Below are positions 8,232 through 17,469 of a stretch of 64,000 bases of DNA, piece after piece. Numbering within the stretch: the first letter of the stretch is position 1; every line of letters starts with the position of its first letter. The translations under genes were made by a program, and so were the position numbers. The DNA is from Actinorugispora endophytica (GTDB taxonomy: Bacteria > Actinomycetota > Actinomycetes > Streptosporangiales > Streptosporangiaceae), in contig NZ_SNYN01000004.1 in NCBI RefSeq assembly GCF_004363075.1, positions 1 through 64,000 on the forward strand, in the 5' to 3' direction. The notes under the pieces were generated by a model that had not been told where the DNA came from, did no database searches, and was given only the letters and a program-made list of their open reading frames with translations.

Positions 8232-11150
8232 ATGAGTTCTGACGGTCCCTCACGGTCTTGGCCGGGTGGGCTTTCCGGTGCCGCGCGGTCGGTCTGGGCC
8301 AAGCACGACTACGACATGGGGGGCTGGCTTCCGCTGTGGCGGCACATGGCAGACAGCGCCGCTGTGGCCGGGCGGTTGTGGGACGAGTGGCTGCCCCTCA
8401 GCGTTCGGCGGCTGGTCGCCGACGCGCTCCCCGGCGGCGCCGATGACGCCCGCTGGTTGGCGGTGTGGCTGGCCGCGACGCACGACATCGGCAAGGCCAC
8501 CCCCGCGTTCGCGTGCCAGGTCGAGGAACTCGCCGACACCATGCGCGCCGCCGGGCTGGACATGCCGCTGCACAAGCAGATGTCCGACCGCAGGCTCGCC
8601 CCGCACGGCCTCGCCGGGCAGCTGCTGCTCCAGCAGTGGCTGGTCGAACGGCGCGGCTGGCCCAAGCGGGCCACCACCCAGTTCGCGATCATCGCGGGCG
8701 GCCACCACGGGGTGCCGCCCGGCCAGTCCGACATCTACGAACTGGCCCGCCACCCGGGCCTGCTGCGCACGCCCGGCAGCGAGGACGTGTGGCGCGGAGC
8801 GCAGGACGAGCTCCTCGACACCGCCGCGTCCGTCTGCGGTGTCGAGGAGAGGCTGGACGTCTGGCAGCAGGTGAAGCTGCCGCAACCGGTCCAGGTGTTG
8901 CTGACGGCGCTGGTCATCGTCGCCGACTGGATCGCCAGCAACCCGGACCTGTTCCCCTACTTTCCCGACGGGCGCGCCACCGACCCCGAGCGGATCGAGG
9001 CGGCCTGGCGCGGCTTGGACCTGCCGGGCCCCTGGCAGGCGGTGGAGCCCGAGGGCGAGCCCGCCGAGATCTTCGCCGCCCGCTTCGACCTGCCGCCCGG
9101 CGCGAGGATCAGGCCGGTGCAGGAGGAAGCCGTGCGGTTGGCGCGCGCGATGTCCGCGCCCGGCCTGATGGTCATCGAGGCACCGATGGGGGAGGGCAAG
9201 ACCGAGGCCGCGCTCGCCGTCGCCGAGATCTTCGCCGCCCGCTCGGGAGCGGGCGGCTGCTTCGTCGCGCTGCCCACGATGGCCACCGGCAACGCCATGT
9301 TCCCGCGCCTGCTCCACTGGCTGGGCCGCCTGCCCGACGAGCGGGCCGACCCCGGTGCGCACTCGGTGTTCCTGGCGCACTCCAAGGCCGCCTTGAACGA
9401 GGACTTCGTCGGGCTGACGCGCGGAAGACGCGGCCGGGTCGCCGACGTGGACCGCGACGGTGCCGACGACGTGTGGCGGCCCCGCGCGGACGAGCGGGCC
9501 ACGTCGGCGGAGCTGGTCGCGCACCACTGGCTGCGCGGCCGCAAGAAGGGCATGCTGTCCTCGTTCGCGGTGGGCACCATCGACCAGCTGCTGTTCGCCG
9601 GGCTGAAGAGCCGGCACCTGGCGCTGCGCCACCTCGCCGTGGCGGGCAAGGTCGTGGTGATCGACGAGGCGCACGCCTACGACACCTACATGAACGCCTA
9701 CCTCGACCGGGTGCTGTCGTGGCTGGGCGCCTACGGTGTGCCGGTGGTGGTGCTCTCGGCGACGCTGCCCGCCCGGCGGCGGCGCGAGCTCGCCGAGGCC
9801 TACGCCGGGGCCGGGAGCGGTTCCGATGGTTTCGACTCCGTCGAGGCCGACGGGTACCCGCTGCTCACCGGGGTCGTTCCCGGGGCGGAGCCGCGCACGG
9901 TCCTCCCCGCCGCTTCGGGACGCCGCACCGATGTGCGCGTGGAGCGCCTGGACGACGACGTGGAGATCCTGGCGGACCGGCTGGCGGACGACCTCTCCGA
10001 GGGCGGTTGCGCCCTGGTCGTGCGCAACACGGTGGCCCGGGTGCACGAGACCGCCGCCTGCCTTCGGGAGCGGTTCGGGGACGACCGTGTGACCGTCGCG
10101 CACGCCCGGTTCCTGGACCTGGACCGCGTCGAGAACGACGCCGGGCTGCTCGCCGCCTTCGGCTCCCCCGAAAAGGTCGCGGCCGCCGGTGGTAGTCGTC
10201 CCGACGGCGGACACGTCGTGGTCGCGAGCCAGGTGGTGGAGCAGTCCCTGGACGTCGACTTCGACCTGCTGGTGACCGACCTGGCCCCCGTCGACCTGCT
10301 GCTGCAGCGCATGGGCCGCCTGCACCGGCACCAGCGCGGGGAGGACCAGGGCGACCGCCCGCAGCGGCTGCGCACCGCCCGATGCCTGGTCACCGGCGTC
10401 GACTGGACGGCGGCCGTGCCCGAACCCGTCCGGGGATCGTGCCTGGTCTACGGGGAGCATGCGCTGCTGCGCTCCCTCGCCGTGCTGGACCCCCACCTCG
10501 CGGGAACCTCCGGGACGGGGCACACCGTGCGGCTCCCCGACCACATCAGCCCACTGGTGCAGAGCGCCTACGGTCCCCGCCCCGCCGGGCCGCCCCAATG
10601 GCGGGAGGCCATGGACCAGGCCCGCGACGAGCACGAGCTGAAACAGATCGAGCAGCGCGTCAAGGCCGACGCGTTCCTGCTCAACGAGGCGGCCAGACCC
10701 GGCCGCCCCCTGGTGGGCTGGGTCGAGGCCGGAGTGGGCGACGCCGACGACACCCGCGGCGGCAAGGCGCAGGTCCGCGACAGCAGGGAGAGCCTGGAGG
10801 TCCTGGTGGTGCGGCGGCGCGCCGACGGCGCCCTGACCACGGTCCCGTGGCTGGGCGAGGGCCGGGGCGGGCTGGAACTGCCCACCGAGGCGGTTCCCCC
10901 CGCCAGGGCCGCGCGCGCCGTCGCGGCCTCGGGGCTGCGCCTGCCCTACCAGTTCACCTTCGCGAAGGTGATCGACCAGGCCATCGAGGAACTCGAAACC
11001 GAATGCGTCCAGGCCTGGCAGGCCAAGGAATCGCACTGGCTGGCGGGCGAGCTCGTCCTGGTCCTGGACGAGAACGGTCGTACCCGCCTGGCAGGTTACG
11101 ACATCCACTACACCCGGTCCGACGGCCTCGAGGTGCACCGTGCCGACTGA
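8232..11150 (+). CDS. cas3: CRISPR-associated helicase/nuclease Cas3 (type I-E)
   Basis: Effector nuclease-helicase that degrades DNA opened by Cascade. It has 972 residues from the ATG at 8232. The N-terminal HD nuclease domain shows THDIGK at residues 83-88 and a later GGHHG. The superfamily 2 helicase core has MGEGKT (residues 319-324), DEAH (478-481), SATLP near 509 and a motif VI region RMGRLHRH. An accessory C-terminal domain follows. I reject the in-frame extension upstream because it reads through CRISPR repeats. It overlaps cas8e by 11 nt and heads the cas operon. Confidence 0.96.
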   Translation: MSSDGPSRSWPGGLSGAARSVWAKHDYDMGGWLPLWRHMADSAAVAGRLWDEWLPLSVRRLVADALPGGADDARWLAVWLAATHDIGKATPAFACQVEELADTMRAAGLDMPLHKQMSDRRLAPHGLAGQLLLQQWLVERRGWPKRATTQFAIIAGGHHGVPPGQSDIYELARHPGLLRTPGSEDVWRGAQDELLDTAASVCGVEERLDVWQQVKLPQPVQVLLTALVIVADWIASNPDLFPYFPDGRATDPERIEAAWRGLDLPGPWQAVEPEGEPAEIFAARFDLPPGARIRPVQEEAVRLARAMSAPGLMVIEAPMGEGKTEAALAVAEIFAARSGAGGCFVALPTMATGNAMFPRLLHWLGRLPDERADPGAHSVFLAHSKAALNEDFVGLTRGRRGRVADVDRDGADDVWRPRADERATSAELVAHHWLRGRKKGMLSSFAVGTIDQLLFAGLKSRHLALRHLAVAGKVVVIDEAHAYDTYMNAYLDRVLSWLGAYGVPVVVLSATLPARRRRELAEAYAGAGSGSDGFDSVEADGYPLLTGVVPGAEPRTVLPAASGRRTDVRVERLDDDVEILADRLADDLSEGGCALVVRNTVARVHETAACLRERFGDDRVTVAHARFLDLDRVENDAGLLAAFGSPEKVAAAGGSRPDGGHVVVASQVVEQSLDVDFDLLVTDLAPVDLLLQRMGRLHRHQRGEDQGDRPQRLRTARCLVTGVDWTAAVPEPVRGSCLVYGEHALLRSLAVLDPHLAGTSGTGHTVRLPDHISPLVQSAYGPRPAGPPQWREAMDQARDEHELKQIEQRVKADAFLLNEAARPGRPLVGWVEAGVGDADDTRGGKAQVRDSRESLEVLVVRRRADGALTTVPWLGEGRGGLELPTEAVPPARAARAVAASGLRLPYQFTFAKVIDQAIEELETECVQAWQAKESHWLAGELVLVLDENGRTRLAGYDIHYTRSDGLEVHRAD

Positions 11151-12792
11151 ACCCACCACTCCCTCGTTCGACCTGACCAGCCGGGTGTGGCTCCCGGTGC
11201 AGCGGTTGGACGGCTCCCAGACCGAGCTGTCGCTGCTGGAGGTGTTCGAACAGGCCCAGTACCTGCGCCGCCTCGTCGGGGACGTGCCCACGCAGGAGTT
11301 CGCGCTGGTGCGGCTGCTGCTGGCGATCCTGCACGACGCGGTCGACGGCCCCCAGGATCCCGACGAGTGGTCCGAGCTGTGGCAGGACGAGGGGCTTCCC
11401 GTCGGCTCCGTCGCCGGATACCTCGACCGGCACCGCGACCGCTTCGACCTGCTGCACCCGGTGACCCCGTTCTTCCAGGTCGCCGACCTGCACACCGCCA
11501 AGAACGAGTTCTCCTCGCTGGACCGGATCGTCGCCGACGTCCCCAACGGGGAGCCGTTCTTCACCATGCGGGCGCGAGGCGTCGACCGCGTCGGCTTCGC
11601 CGAGGCCGCCCGCTGGGTGGTGCACGCCCACGCCTACGACGTCTCCGGCATCAAGTCCGGAGCCGTGGGCGATCCCCGCGTCAAAGGCGGCAAAGGCTAC
11701 CCGCTGGGCGTGGGATGGGCCGGCAACCTGGGCGGTGTCCTGGTCGAGGGCGACACCCTCCGCGAGACGCTGCTGCTCAACCTCGTCGCCTTCGACACCC
11801 ACAACCTGAAGGTCGACAAGAACGACAGGCCCGCGTGGCGGCACGCTCCCGCCACCGCAGCCGCCACCGACGCCAAGGAGCTCGCCGGCCGCCCGCACGG
11901 CGTCCGCGACCTCTACACCTGGCAGAGCCGCCGCGTCCGGCTGCACCACGACGCCGACGGCGTGTACGGGGTGCTGCTCGCCTACGGCGACCCGCTCCCC
12001 GCCCGCAACACGCACGACCGCGAACCGATGACCGCCTGGCGGCGCAGCCCGGCCCAGGAGAAGAAACTGGGACTGGCCCAGGTCTACCTGCCGCGCGAGC
12101 ACGACCCCGAACGCAGCGCGTGGCGCGGCCTCGGCGCGCTGGTGGCGGGCCGGGTGCACGGCGCCGAGCAGCGCCAGGAGGCCGCCGCCGTCGTCCGGCC
12201 GCGCGTCCTCGACTGGATCGCGGGCCTCGCCAACGACGGCTTCCTGCCCGACGACCACCTGATCCGGGCCCGGCTCGTCGGCGCTTTCTACGGCACCCAG
12301 CAGTCGGTCATCGACGAGGTCGTCGACGACTCCGTCGCCATGGCCGTGGTGGTGCTGCACGAGCGCGACAGCGGCCTGGGCCAGGTAGCCGTCGACGCCG
12401 TGGCCGACGCCGAGCGCGCGGTCACGGTCCTGGGCGACCTCGCCACCGGACTGGCCGAGGCCGCCGGAGCGGAGACCGAAGCGCCGCGCGCCGCGGCACG
12501 CGACCTCGGCTTCGGCGAACTCGACGGCCCCTTCCGGGACTGGCTGAGAAGCCTCGCCCCCGGCGAGGACGGCGACGAGCGGCGCCGCGACTGGCAGCGC
12601 GAAGTACGCCGGGTCCTCGCCCGCCTCGGCAAGCGGCTGGTCGCCGAAGCAGGAGAGGCGGCCTGGGCCGGACGCGTCGTCGCCACCAAGAACGGCCACC
12701 TCTGGATCACGGCTTCCAGCGTCGACCTGCGGTTTCGCGCGTCCCTGAAGAAGGAGCTCCCGATGTCCACCGAGCAGACCGCGGAGGCATGA
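11140..12792 (+). CDS. cas8e: Cascade large subunit Cas8e (Cse1/CasA)
   Basis: Large subunit of the type I-E Cascade complex; it recognises the PAM and recruits Cas3. It has 550 residues, close to the usual 500-560. The start resembles other Cse1 proteins (FDLTSRVWLPVQ), the loop region HPVTPFFQVADL is typical, and the C-terminus forms the helical bundle. The GTG start lies inside the end of cas3, and the stop overlaps the cse2 start (ATGA), which implies translational coupling. Confidence 0.94.
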   Translation: MPTEPTTPSFDLTSRVWLPVQRLDGSQTELSLLEVFEQAQYLRRLVGDVPTQEFALVRLLLAILHDAVDGPQDPDEWSELWQDEGLPVGSVAGYLDRHRDRFDLLHPVTPFFQVADLHTAKNEFSSLDRIVADVPNGEPFFTMRARGVDRVGFAEAARWVVHAHAYDVSGIKSGAVGDPRVKGGKGYPLGVGWAGNLGGVLVEGDTLRETLLLNLVAFDTHNLKVDKNDRPAWRHAPATAAATDAKELAGRPHGVRDLYTWQSRRVRLHHDADGVYGVLLAYGDPLPARNTHDREPMTAWRRSPAQEKKLGLAQVYLPREHDPERSAWRGLGALVAGRVHGAEQRQEAAAVVRPRVLDWIAGLANDGFLPDDHLIRARLVGAFYGTQQSVIDEVVDDSVAMAVVVLHERDSGLGQVAVDAVADAERAVTVLGDLATGLAEAAGAETEAPRAAARDLGFGELDGPFRDWLRSLAPGEDGDERRRDWQREVRRVLARLGKRLVAEAGEAAWAGRVVATKNGHLWITASSVDLRFRASLKKELPMSTEQTAEA

Positions 12793-13442
12793 ACATGACC
12801 ACCACCGCTTCCTCGCGTTCCACCTCCTTGAAGTGGGTGGGCGCCTTCGTCGACGAGCGTGTCAGGAAGATCCAGCACGGCTACCTCAACGACCACTCCG
12901 ACGCGGTCGCGACCCTGGCGAAACTACGTCGGGGCGCGGGCAAGCCGCTGGGTGACGTCCCCGAGCTGTGGGGCCTCACCATCGACGACGACTTCTACCG
13001 CAACGCCCCGCGCGGTGACGAGCGGGCACTCCGGGGAGCGGAGAACGCCGCGCACATCGCGCTCACCCTCTACGCCGCACACCAGCAGTCGCGCCGCGAC
13101 GCCAGAATGCACCAACCCGGCCGCGACCTGGGTGGAGCCGTACGCCGCCTGATGCCGCCAGGCGATATCGACGAGCCGACCCGCAAGCGCTTCGTGCAGG
13201 TCGGCGCCGCCACCAACATGGGCACCCTCGCCTACCGGCTGCGCGAGATCGTCGTCCTGCTGCGCCGCGACTCGGTCCCGCTCGACTACGGCCTGCTCGC
13301 CGACCAGCTCACCACCGCGCAGCGGCCCGGCGGGATGAAGGAGGTCCGCGCCGCCTGGGGGCGCGGATTCCATGCCCACCGGCCCAGAACCGCCGAGAAC
13401 CCCGACCCCGGACCCGACACCACCGACAAGGACGCCTCGTGA
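12789..13442 (+). CDS. cse2: Cascade small subunit Cse2 (CasB)
   Basis: Small helical subunit present as a dimer along the Cascade belly, stabilising the crRNA and displaced strand. It has 217 residues, helical and rich in Arg, with the family-type segment ATNMGTLAYRLREIVVLLRR. The ATG at 12789 overlaps the cas8e stop by 4 nt; a second ATG two codons later is also possible. The C-terminal ~25 residues are Pro/Asp-rich and probably disordered. The stop overlaps the cas7 start. Confidence 0.92.
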   Translation: MNMTTTASSRSTSLKWVGAFVDERVRKIQHGYLNDHSDAVATLAKLRRGAGKPLGDVPELWGLTIDDDFYRNAPRGDERALRGAENAAHIALTLYAAHQQSRRDARMHQPGRDLGGAVRRLMPPGDIDEPTRKRFVQVGAATNMGTLAYRLREIVVLLRRDSVPLDYGLLADQLTTAQRPGGMKEVRAAWGRGFHAHRPRTAENPDPGPDTTDKDAS

Positions 13443-14659
13443 GCCGCACCATCCTCGACCTGCACGTGCTGCAGACCGTCCCGCCCAGCAACCTGAACCG
13501 CGACGACACCGGGGCGCCCAAGACCGCGGTCTACGGCGGCGTGCGCCGCGCCCGGGTCTCCAGCCAGGCGTGGAAGCGCGCCACCCGCCTCGCCTTCGAC
13601 ACCCTGCTGGACCCCGCGGAGCTGGGGACCCGCACCAAGCGCGTGGCCGAGCTGCTGGCCGGGCGGATCCGGCGCATCGACGACTCCATCGAGGAACGCG
13701 AGGCGTGGGAACTGGCCGCCGAAACGGTCCAGGCCGCCACCGGCTCCAAGATCGAGCCGCCCAAACGCAAGGTCGAGGCGGCCAGGAAGAACGGCGGGGA
13801 CGCGCCCGCCCCCGAGTCCGCGTACCTGATGTTCCTGAGCGCCCGCCAGCTCGACGGCCTCGCCGCACTCGCCGTGGAGGGACGCGCTGACATCAAGGCG
13901 TTCCTCAAGGACAAGGACACCAAGAAGAGGGCCAAGGAGACCGCCGACACCCGGCACTCGGTCGACATCGCCCTGTTCGGCCGCATGGTCGCCGACGGCG
14001 CCGACATCAACGTCGACGCCGCCGCCCAGGTCGCCCACGCCATCAGCGTGCACGCGGTCGAGAACGAGTCCGACTACTACACCGCCGTCGACGACCACAA
14101 CACCGACGCCGAACCCGGCGCGGGCATGATCGGCACCGTCGAGTTCAACTCCGCCACCCTGTACCGCTACGCCGCCCTCGACGTCGACCTGCTGCGCAGG
14201 AACCTCGGCGAGGGACTGCGCGAGGACGAACCGGTCACTGAGCCGCTGCGCCGCGCCGTCGAGGCGTTCGTACGCGGCTTCGTGGAGTCGCTGCCCAGCG
14301 GCAAGCTCAACACCTTCGGCAACAACACGCTGCCCGACGCGGTCATCGTCAAGCTGCGCTCCTCCCGCCCCGTCAGCTTCGTCGGGGCCTTCGAGGAACC
14401 GGTCAAGGCGGCCTCCATCGAGGACTACCCGCAGGAGGAGGCGTCGAGCGGCGGCCACCTGCGCGAGGCCAGCGAGCGGCTGGCCGCCTACGTCCCCGAC
14501 ATCGAACGCGCCTACGGGGTCGATGACGCGGACACGTGGGTGCTGCGCGTGGGGGAGAGCACCAGGAAGCTCTCCGCTCTCGGCACGGAGGCGTCGCTGC
14601 CCGACCTGGTCGAAGCCGTCGGCGCGGCGGTGGCCCGGCGCCCGGCGCCCGCCGAATGA
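13439..14659 (+). CDS. cas7e: Cascade backbone subunit Cas7e (Cse4/CasC)
   Basis: RRM-fold protein that forms the six-subunit backbone along the crRNA. It has 406 residues. The N-terminus LDLHVLQTVPPSNLNRDDTG and the following ARVSSQAWKRATR are hallmark Cas7e sequences. The glycine-rich segment SLPSGKLNTFGNNTLPD is also conserved. The GTG start overlaps the cse2 stop (GTGA). At 406 residues it is somewhat longer than E. coli CasC because of an insert around residues 100-170 rich in Lys and Glu. Confidence 0.95.
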   Translation: MSRTILDLHVLQTVPPSNLNRDDTGAPKTAVYGGVRRARVSSQAWKRATRLAFDTLLDPAELGTRTKRVAELLAGRIRRIDDSIEEREAWELAAETVQAATGSKIEPPKRKVEAARKNGGDAPAPESAYLMFLSARQLDGLAALAVEGRADIKAFLKDKDTKKRAKETADTRHSVDIALFGRMVADGADINVDAAAQVAHAISVHAVENESDYYTAVDDHNTDAEPGAGMIGTVEFNSATLYRYAALDVDLLRRNLGEGLREDEPVTEPLRRAVEAFVRGFVESLPSGKLNTFGNNTLPDAVIVKLRSSRPVSFVGAFEEPVKAASIEDYPQEEASSGGHLREASERLAAYVPDIERAYGVDDADTWVLRVGESTRKLSALGTEASLPDLVEAVGAAVARRPAPAE

Positions 14660-15372
14660 GCAGCGTCCTGGCGCTGCTGCTGGCCGGCCCCCTGCAGTCG
14701 TGGGGGGCCTCGGCCCGCTTCGCGCGGCGCACCACCCAGCACGCGCCCACCAAGAGCGGCGTCATCGGCCTGCTCGCCGCCGCCCAGGGCCGCCAACGCG
14801 CCGACGACCTCGCCGACCTGGCCGCGCTGCGCTTCGGCGTGCGCGTCGACCAGCGCGGCTCCCGCGTCCGCGACTACCAGACCGCCAAGCACTTCGACAC
14901 CGGCAAGTCCATGCCGGTCTCGGAACGCTTCTACCTGGCCGACGCCGTCTTCGTCGCCGCCGTCGAAGGCGACGACGCCCTGATCGACGACCTCCACCGG
15001 GCGGTGCGGGAACCGGTGTACCTGCCCTACCTGGGGCGCCGCTCCTGCCCGCCCGCGCGCCGCATCGACCTCGGCGTCCACCGCGACAGGACCATCGAAC
15101 AGGTGCTGGCCGAGGAGGAGTGGCACGCCGCCGAGTGGTACCAGCGAGGCCGGCGCCACCAGCAACCGGTCGCGCTCGACACCTTCGTCGACGCCGCCCC
15201 CGGTGACAGCCGCACCGACAGCGTGCGCGACCTGCCGCTCAGCTTCGACCCCCTGCACCGCCGCTACGCACTGCGCGGCGTCCGCCCGGACACGGTCGAG
15301 ATCCCCAACCCCCGAGCGCGCCGCACCGCGCCCCCCGACCACGACCCGACGACCGCCCTGGTAGGCGACTGA
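14656..15372 (+). CDS. cas5e: Cascade subunit Cas5e (CasD)
   Basis: Binds the 5' handle of the crRNA. It has 238 residues. The opening LLAGPLQSWGASARFARRTT and TKSGVIGLLAAAQG are classic Cas5e motifs, and YLPYLGRRSCPPAR matches the conserved central region. The start overlaps the cas7 stop (ATGA) and the stop overlaps the cas6e start by one base (TGATG). Confidence 0.95.
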   Translation: MSSVLALLLAGPLQSWGASARFARRTTQHAPTKSGVIGLLAAAQGRQRADDLADLAALRFGVRVDQRGSRVRDYQTAKHFDTGKSMPVSERFYLADAVFVAAVEGDDALIDDLHRAVREPVYLPYLGRRSCPPARRIDLGVHRDRTIEQVLAEEEWHAAEWYQRGRRHQQPVALDTFVDAAPGDSRTDSVRDLPLSFDPLHRRYALRGVRPDTVEIPNPRARRTAPPDHDPTTALVGD

Positions 15373-16073
15373 TGCACCTCACCCGCTTCCGCCTCAACAC
15401 CGCGCGCGGCGGCGCGCGCAAGCTGCTGTCGTCGCCGCGGAGCATGCACGCCGCCGTCATGAGCTCCTTCGCTGACGCGCTGCCCAGTCACACCGACGGC
15501 CCGCGCGTGTTGTGGCGCGTCGACCGCAACGCCAGAGCCGAGGTCTTCCTCTACGTCGTCAGCCCGACCGCGCCCGACCTCACCCACCTGGTGGAGCAGG
15601 CAGGCTGGCCGACCAGCGGCACCTGGCAGACCTACGACTACACGCCGTTCCTGACGCGATTGGCCAAGGGCGGCACCTGGGCGTTCCGGCTCACCGCCAA
15701 CCCGGTGCACAGCATCCGCCGCAAGGACGGCGAGCCGACCAAGACCACCGCGCACGTCACCCCGCGCCACCAGATGGGCTGGCTCCTCAAACGCCAGGAG
15801 ACCGCCGGTTTCCGGGTGCTGGAGAAGCCGCCGGAGGAGCGCAGGCTCGCCGAAGGCGGCGAGTACGAGCTGATCGTGCACAACCGCCAGAACCACGCCT
15901 TCACCAAGGGGCCGGCCGACAGGCGCGGCGCACCGGTCTCCCTGGTCACCGCGACCTTCGACGGCCGGTTGGAGGTCACCGACCCTGACGCGCTGCGCCG
16001 CGTCCTCACCACCGGGCTGGGGCGGGCCAAGGCGTACGGATGCGGGCTGATGACCCTGGCGCCGGTGGGCTGA
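15372..16073 (+). CDS. cas6e: CRISPR RNA endoribonuclease Cas6e (CasE)
   Basis: Cleaves pre-crRNA at the 3' base of the repeat hairpin and stays bound to it. It has 233 residues with two ferredoxin-like folds. His26, in SPRSMHAAV, aligns with the catalytic histidine of E. coli CasE. The C-terminal glycine-rich loop GLGRAKAYGCG is characteristic. HNRQNHAFTKG is another family element. The one-base overlap with cas5e indicates coupled translation. Confidence 0.95.
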   Translation: MHLTRFRLNTARGGARKLLSSPRSMHAAVMSSFADALPSHTDGPRVLWRVDRNARAEVFLYVVSPTAPDLTHLVEQAGWPTSGTWQTYDYTPFLTRLAKGGTWAFRLTANPVHSIRRKDGEPTKTTAHVTPRHQMGWLLKRQETAGFRVLEKPPEERRLAEGGEYELIVHNRQNHAFTKGPADRRGAPVSLVTATFDGRLEVTDPDALRRVLTTGLGRAKAYGCGLMTLAPVG

Positions 16074-16076
16074 GCA

Positions 16077-17030
16077 GTGGCCACGGTCGGGAAGCGCCGC
16101 GCCTCCACCCCGCGCGAACTCACCCGGGTGGCAGACCGGTTGTCCTTCGTCTACCTGGAGCGGTGCACGGTACACCGCGACGCCAACGCCATCACCGCCG
16201 AGGACGGCGAGGGAACCACGCACATCCCCTCGGCCACCATCGGAACCCTGCTGCTGGGGCCCGGAACCCGCGTCACCCACCAGGCGATGAGCGTGCTCGG
16301 GGAGAGCGGCGCGGGCGTGGTGTGGGTGGGAGAGCACGGAGTCCGCTTCTACGCGGGCGGCCGGTCCCTGACCCGCTCGGCGGCCCTGGCCCAGGCCCAC
16401 GCCAAGGCGTGGGCGAACCGCGTCACGCGCCTTGAGGTGGCCCGCGCCATGTACACGATGCGCTTTCCCGACGAGGATCCGGCGGGCCTCACCCGGCAGC
16501 AGCTCCTCGGCAAGGAAGGGCGAAGGGTTAAGGACTTCTACCGCAAGGAGGCGGCCAGGGTCGGGCTGCCCTGGCACGGGCGGCGCTTCACCCCGGGCGA
16601 CTTCGACTCGGGTGATCCGCCCAACCAAGGCATCACCGCTGCGGCCCAGTGCCTTTACGGCATCTCCCAGGCGGTCGTCGCCGCGCTGGGCTGCGTTCCC
16701 GGCCTGGGGTTCGTGCATTCGGGACACGAGCTGTCGTTCGTCCTGGACGTGGCCGACCTCTACAAGACCGAGGTCGGCATTCCGATCGCCTTCGACGTCG
16801 CCGCCGAGAGCCCGGCCGAGGTGGGAGCGCGTACCCGCAGGGCCGTCCGCGACCGCGTCAACGAGATCGGACTGCTCGACCGGTGCGTCCGCGACATCAA
16901 GAGCCTGCTGCTTTCCCCGGGATCAGACGTTGATGTCGACGGCGGCGCCCCGGACCGCGTCGGTCTGCAGACCGACCGGGGCCCGGACCTCGAATCCGGC
17001 CGCAACTACGCCGACGGGGTGATCTGGTGA
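16077..17030 (+). CDS. cas1: CRISPR integrase Cas1 (type I-E)
   Basis: Catalytic subunit of the spacer-acquisition complex. It has 317 residues from the GTG at 16077, 3 nt after cas6e. The metal-binding set is visible: the glutamate in LGKEGRRVKDFYR, the histidine in GFVHSGHELSFVLD, and the aspartate in LDVADLYKTE. The C-terminal ~35 residues (DVDVDGGAPD...) extend beyond the catalytic core and look flexible. The stop overlaps the cas2 start by 4 nt. Confidence 0.96.
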   Translation: MATVGKRRASTPRELTRVADRLSFVYLERCTVHRDANAITAEDGEGTTHIPSATIGTLLLGPGTRVTHQAMSVLGESGAGVVWVGEHGVRFYAGGRSLTRSAALAQAHAKAWANRVTRLEVARAMYTMRFPDEDPAGLTRQQLLGKEGRRVKDFYRKEAARVGLPWHGRRFTPGDFDSGDPPNQGITAAAQCLYGISQAVVAALGCVPGLGFVHSGHELSFVLDVADLYKTEVGIPIAFDVAAESPAEVGARTRRAVRDRVNEIGLLDRCVRDIKSLLLSPGSDVDVDGGAPDRVGLQTDRGPDLESGRNYADGVIW

Positions 17031-17377
17031 CGGTCATCGTGCTGACCCACTGCCCTGTGGGACTGCGCGGCTTCCTCACCCGCTGGCTGCTGGAGATCTC
17101 CCCGGGAGTCTTCATCGGAGGCCCCTCCGCGCGCATCAGGGAAGTGCTCTGGGCGGAGGTGAAGGAGTACGCGGGCAACGGCCGAGCACTGCTGGCCTAT
17201 AGCACCAACAACGAGCAGGGCTTCGAATTCGAGACCCACGACCACAAGTGGCATCCGGTGGACCACGAGGGCCTGACCCTTATCCGCCGCCCCAACGAGC
17301 AGGGGGAAAGCGCCCCAGCGGCGCAGAAGCAGGGATGGAGCAAAGCATCCAAACGCCGCCGATTCGGAAACCGGTGA
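17027..17377 (+). CDS. cas2: CRISPR-associated Cas2e
   Basis: Structural partner of Cas1 in the integrase complex. It has 116 residues. TVIVLTHCPVGLRGFLTRWL, FIGGPSARIREVLW and STNNEQGFEFET are diagnostic of the I-E type Cas2 (CasX2/Cse3-like short form). The GTG start overlaps cas1. A basic C-terminal tail (KASKRRRFGNR) ends about 90 bp before the second array, and the leader of that array fills the gap. Confidence 0.95.
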   Translation: MTVIVLTHCPVGLRGFLTRWLLEISPGVFIGGPSARIREVLWAEVKEYAGNGRALLAYSTNNEQGFEFETHDHKWHPVDHEGLTLIRRPNEQGESAPAAQKQGWSKASKRRRFGNR

Positions 17378-17387
17378 ACACGCCCAC

Positions 17388-17469
17388 GGAACCTGTGGGT
17401 GTTTTGTCTGATTTTCGAGAAGTAAATGAAATGAACACTCACCGCTGATAAACTCCCAGGTCATTCAGA
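17388..17469 (+). promoter_or_regulatory. CRISPR leader of array 2
   Basis: An A/T-rich tract with GTGGGTGTTTTGTCTG, then a TTTTCGAGAAGTAAATGAAA-type block and CTCCCAGGTCATTCA, closely matching the array 1 leader in order and spacing. Conservation of both leaders suggests that both arrays can acquire spacers. Confidence 0.8.
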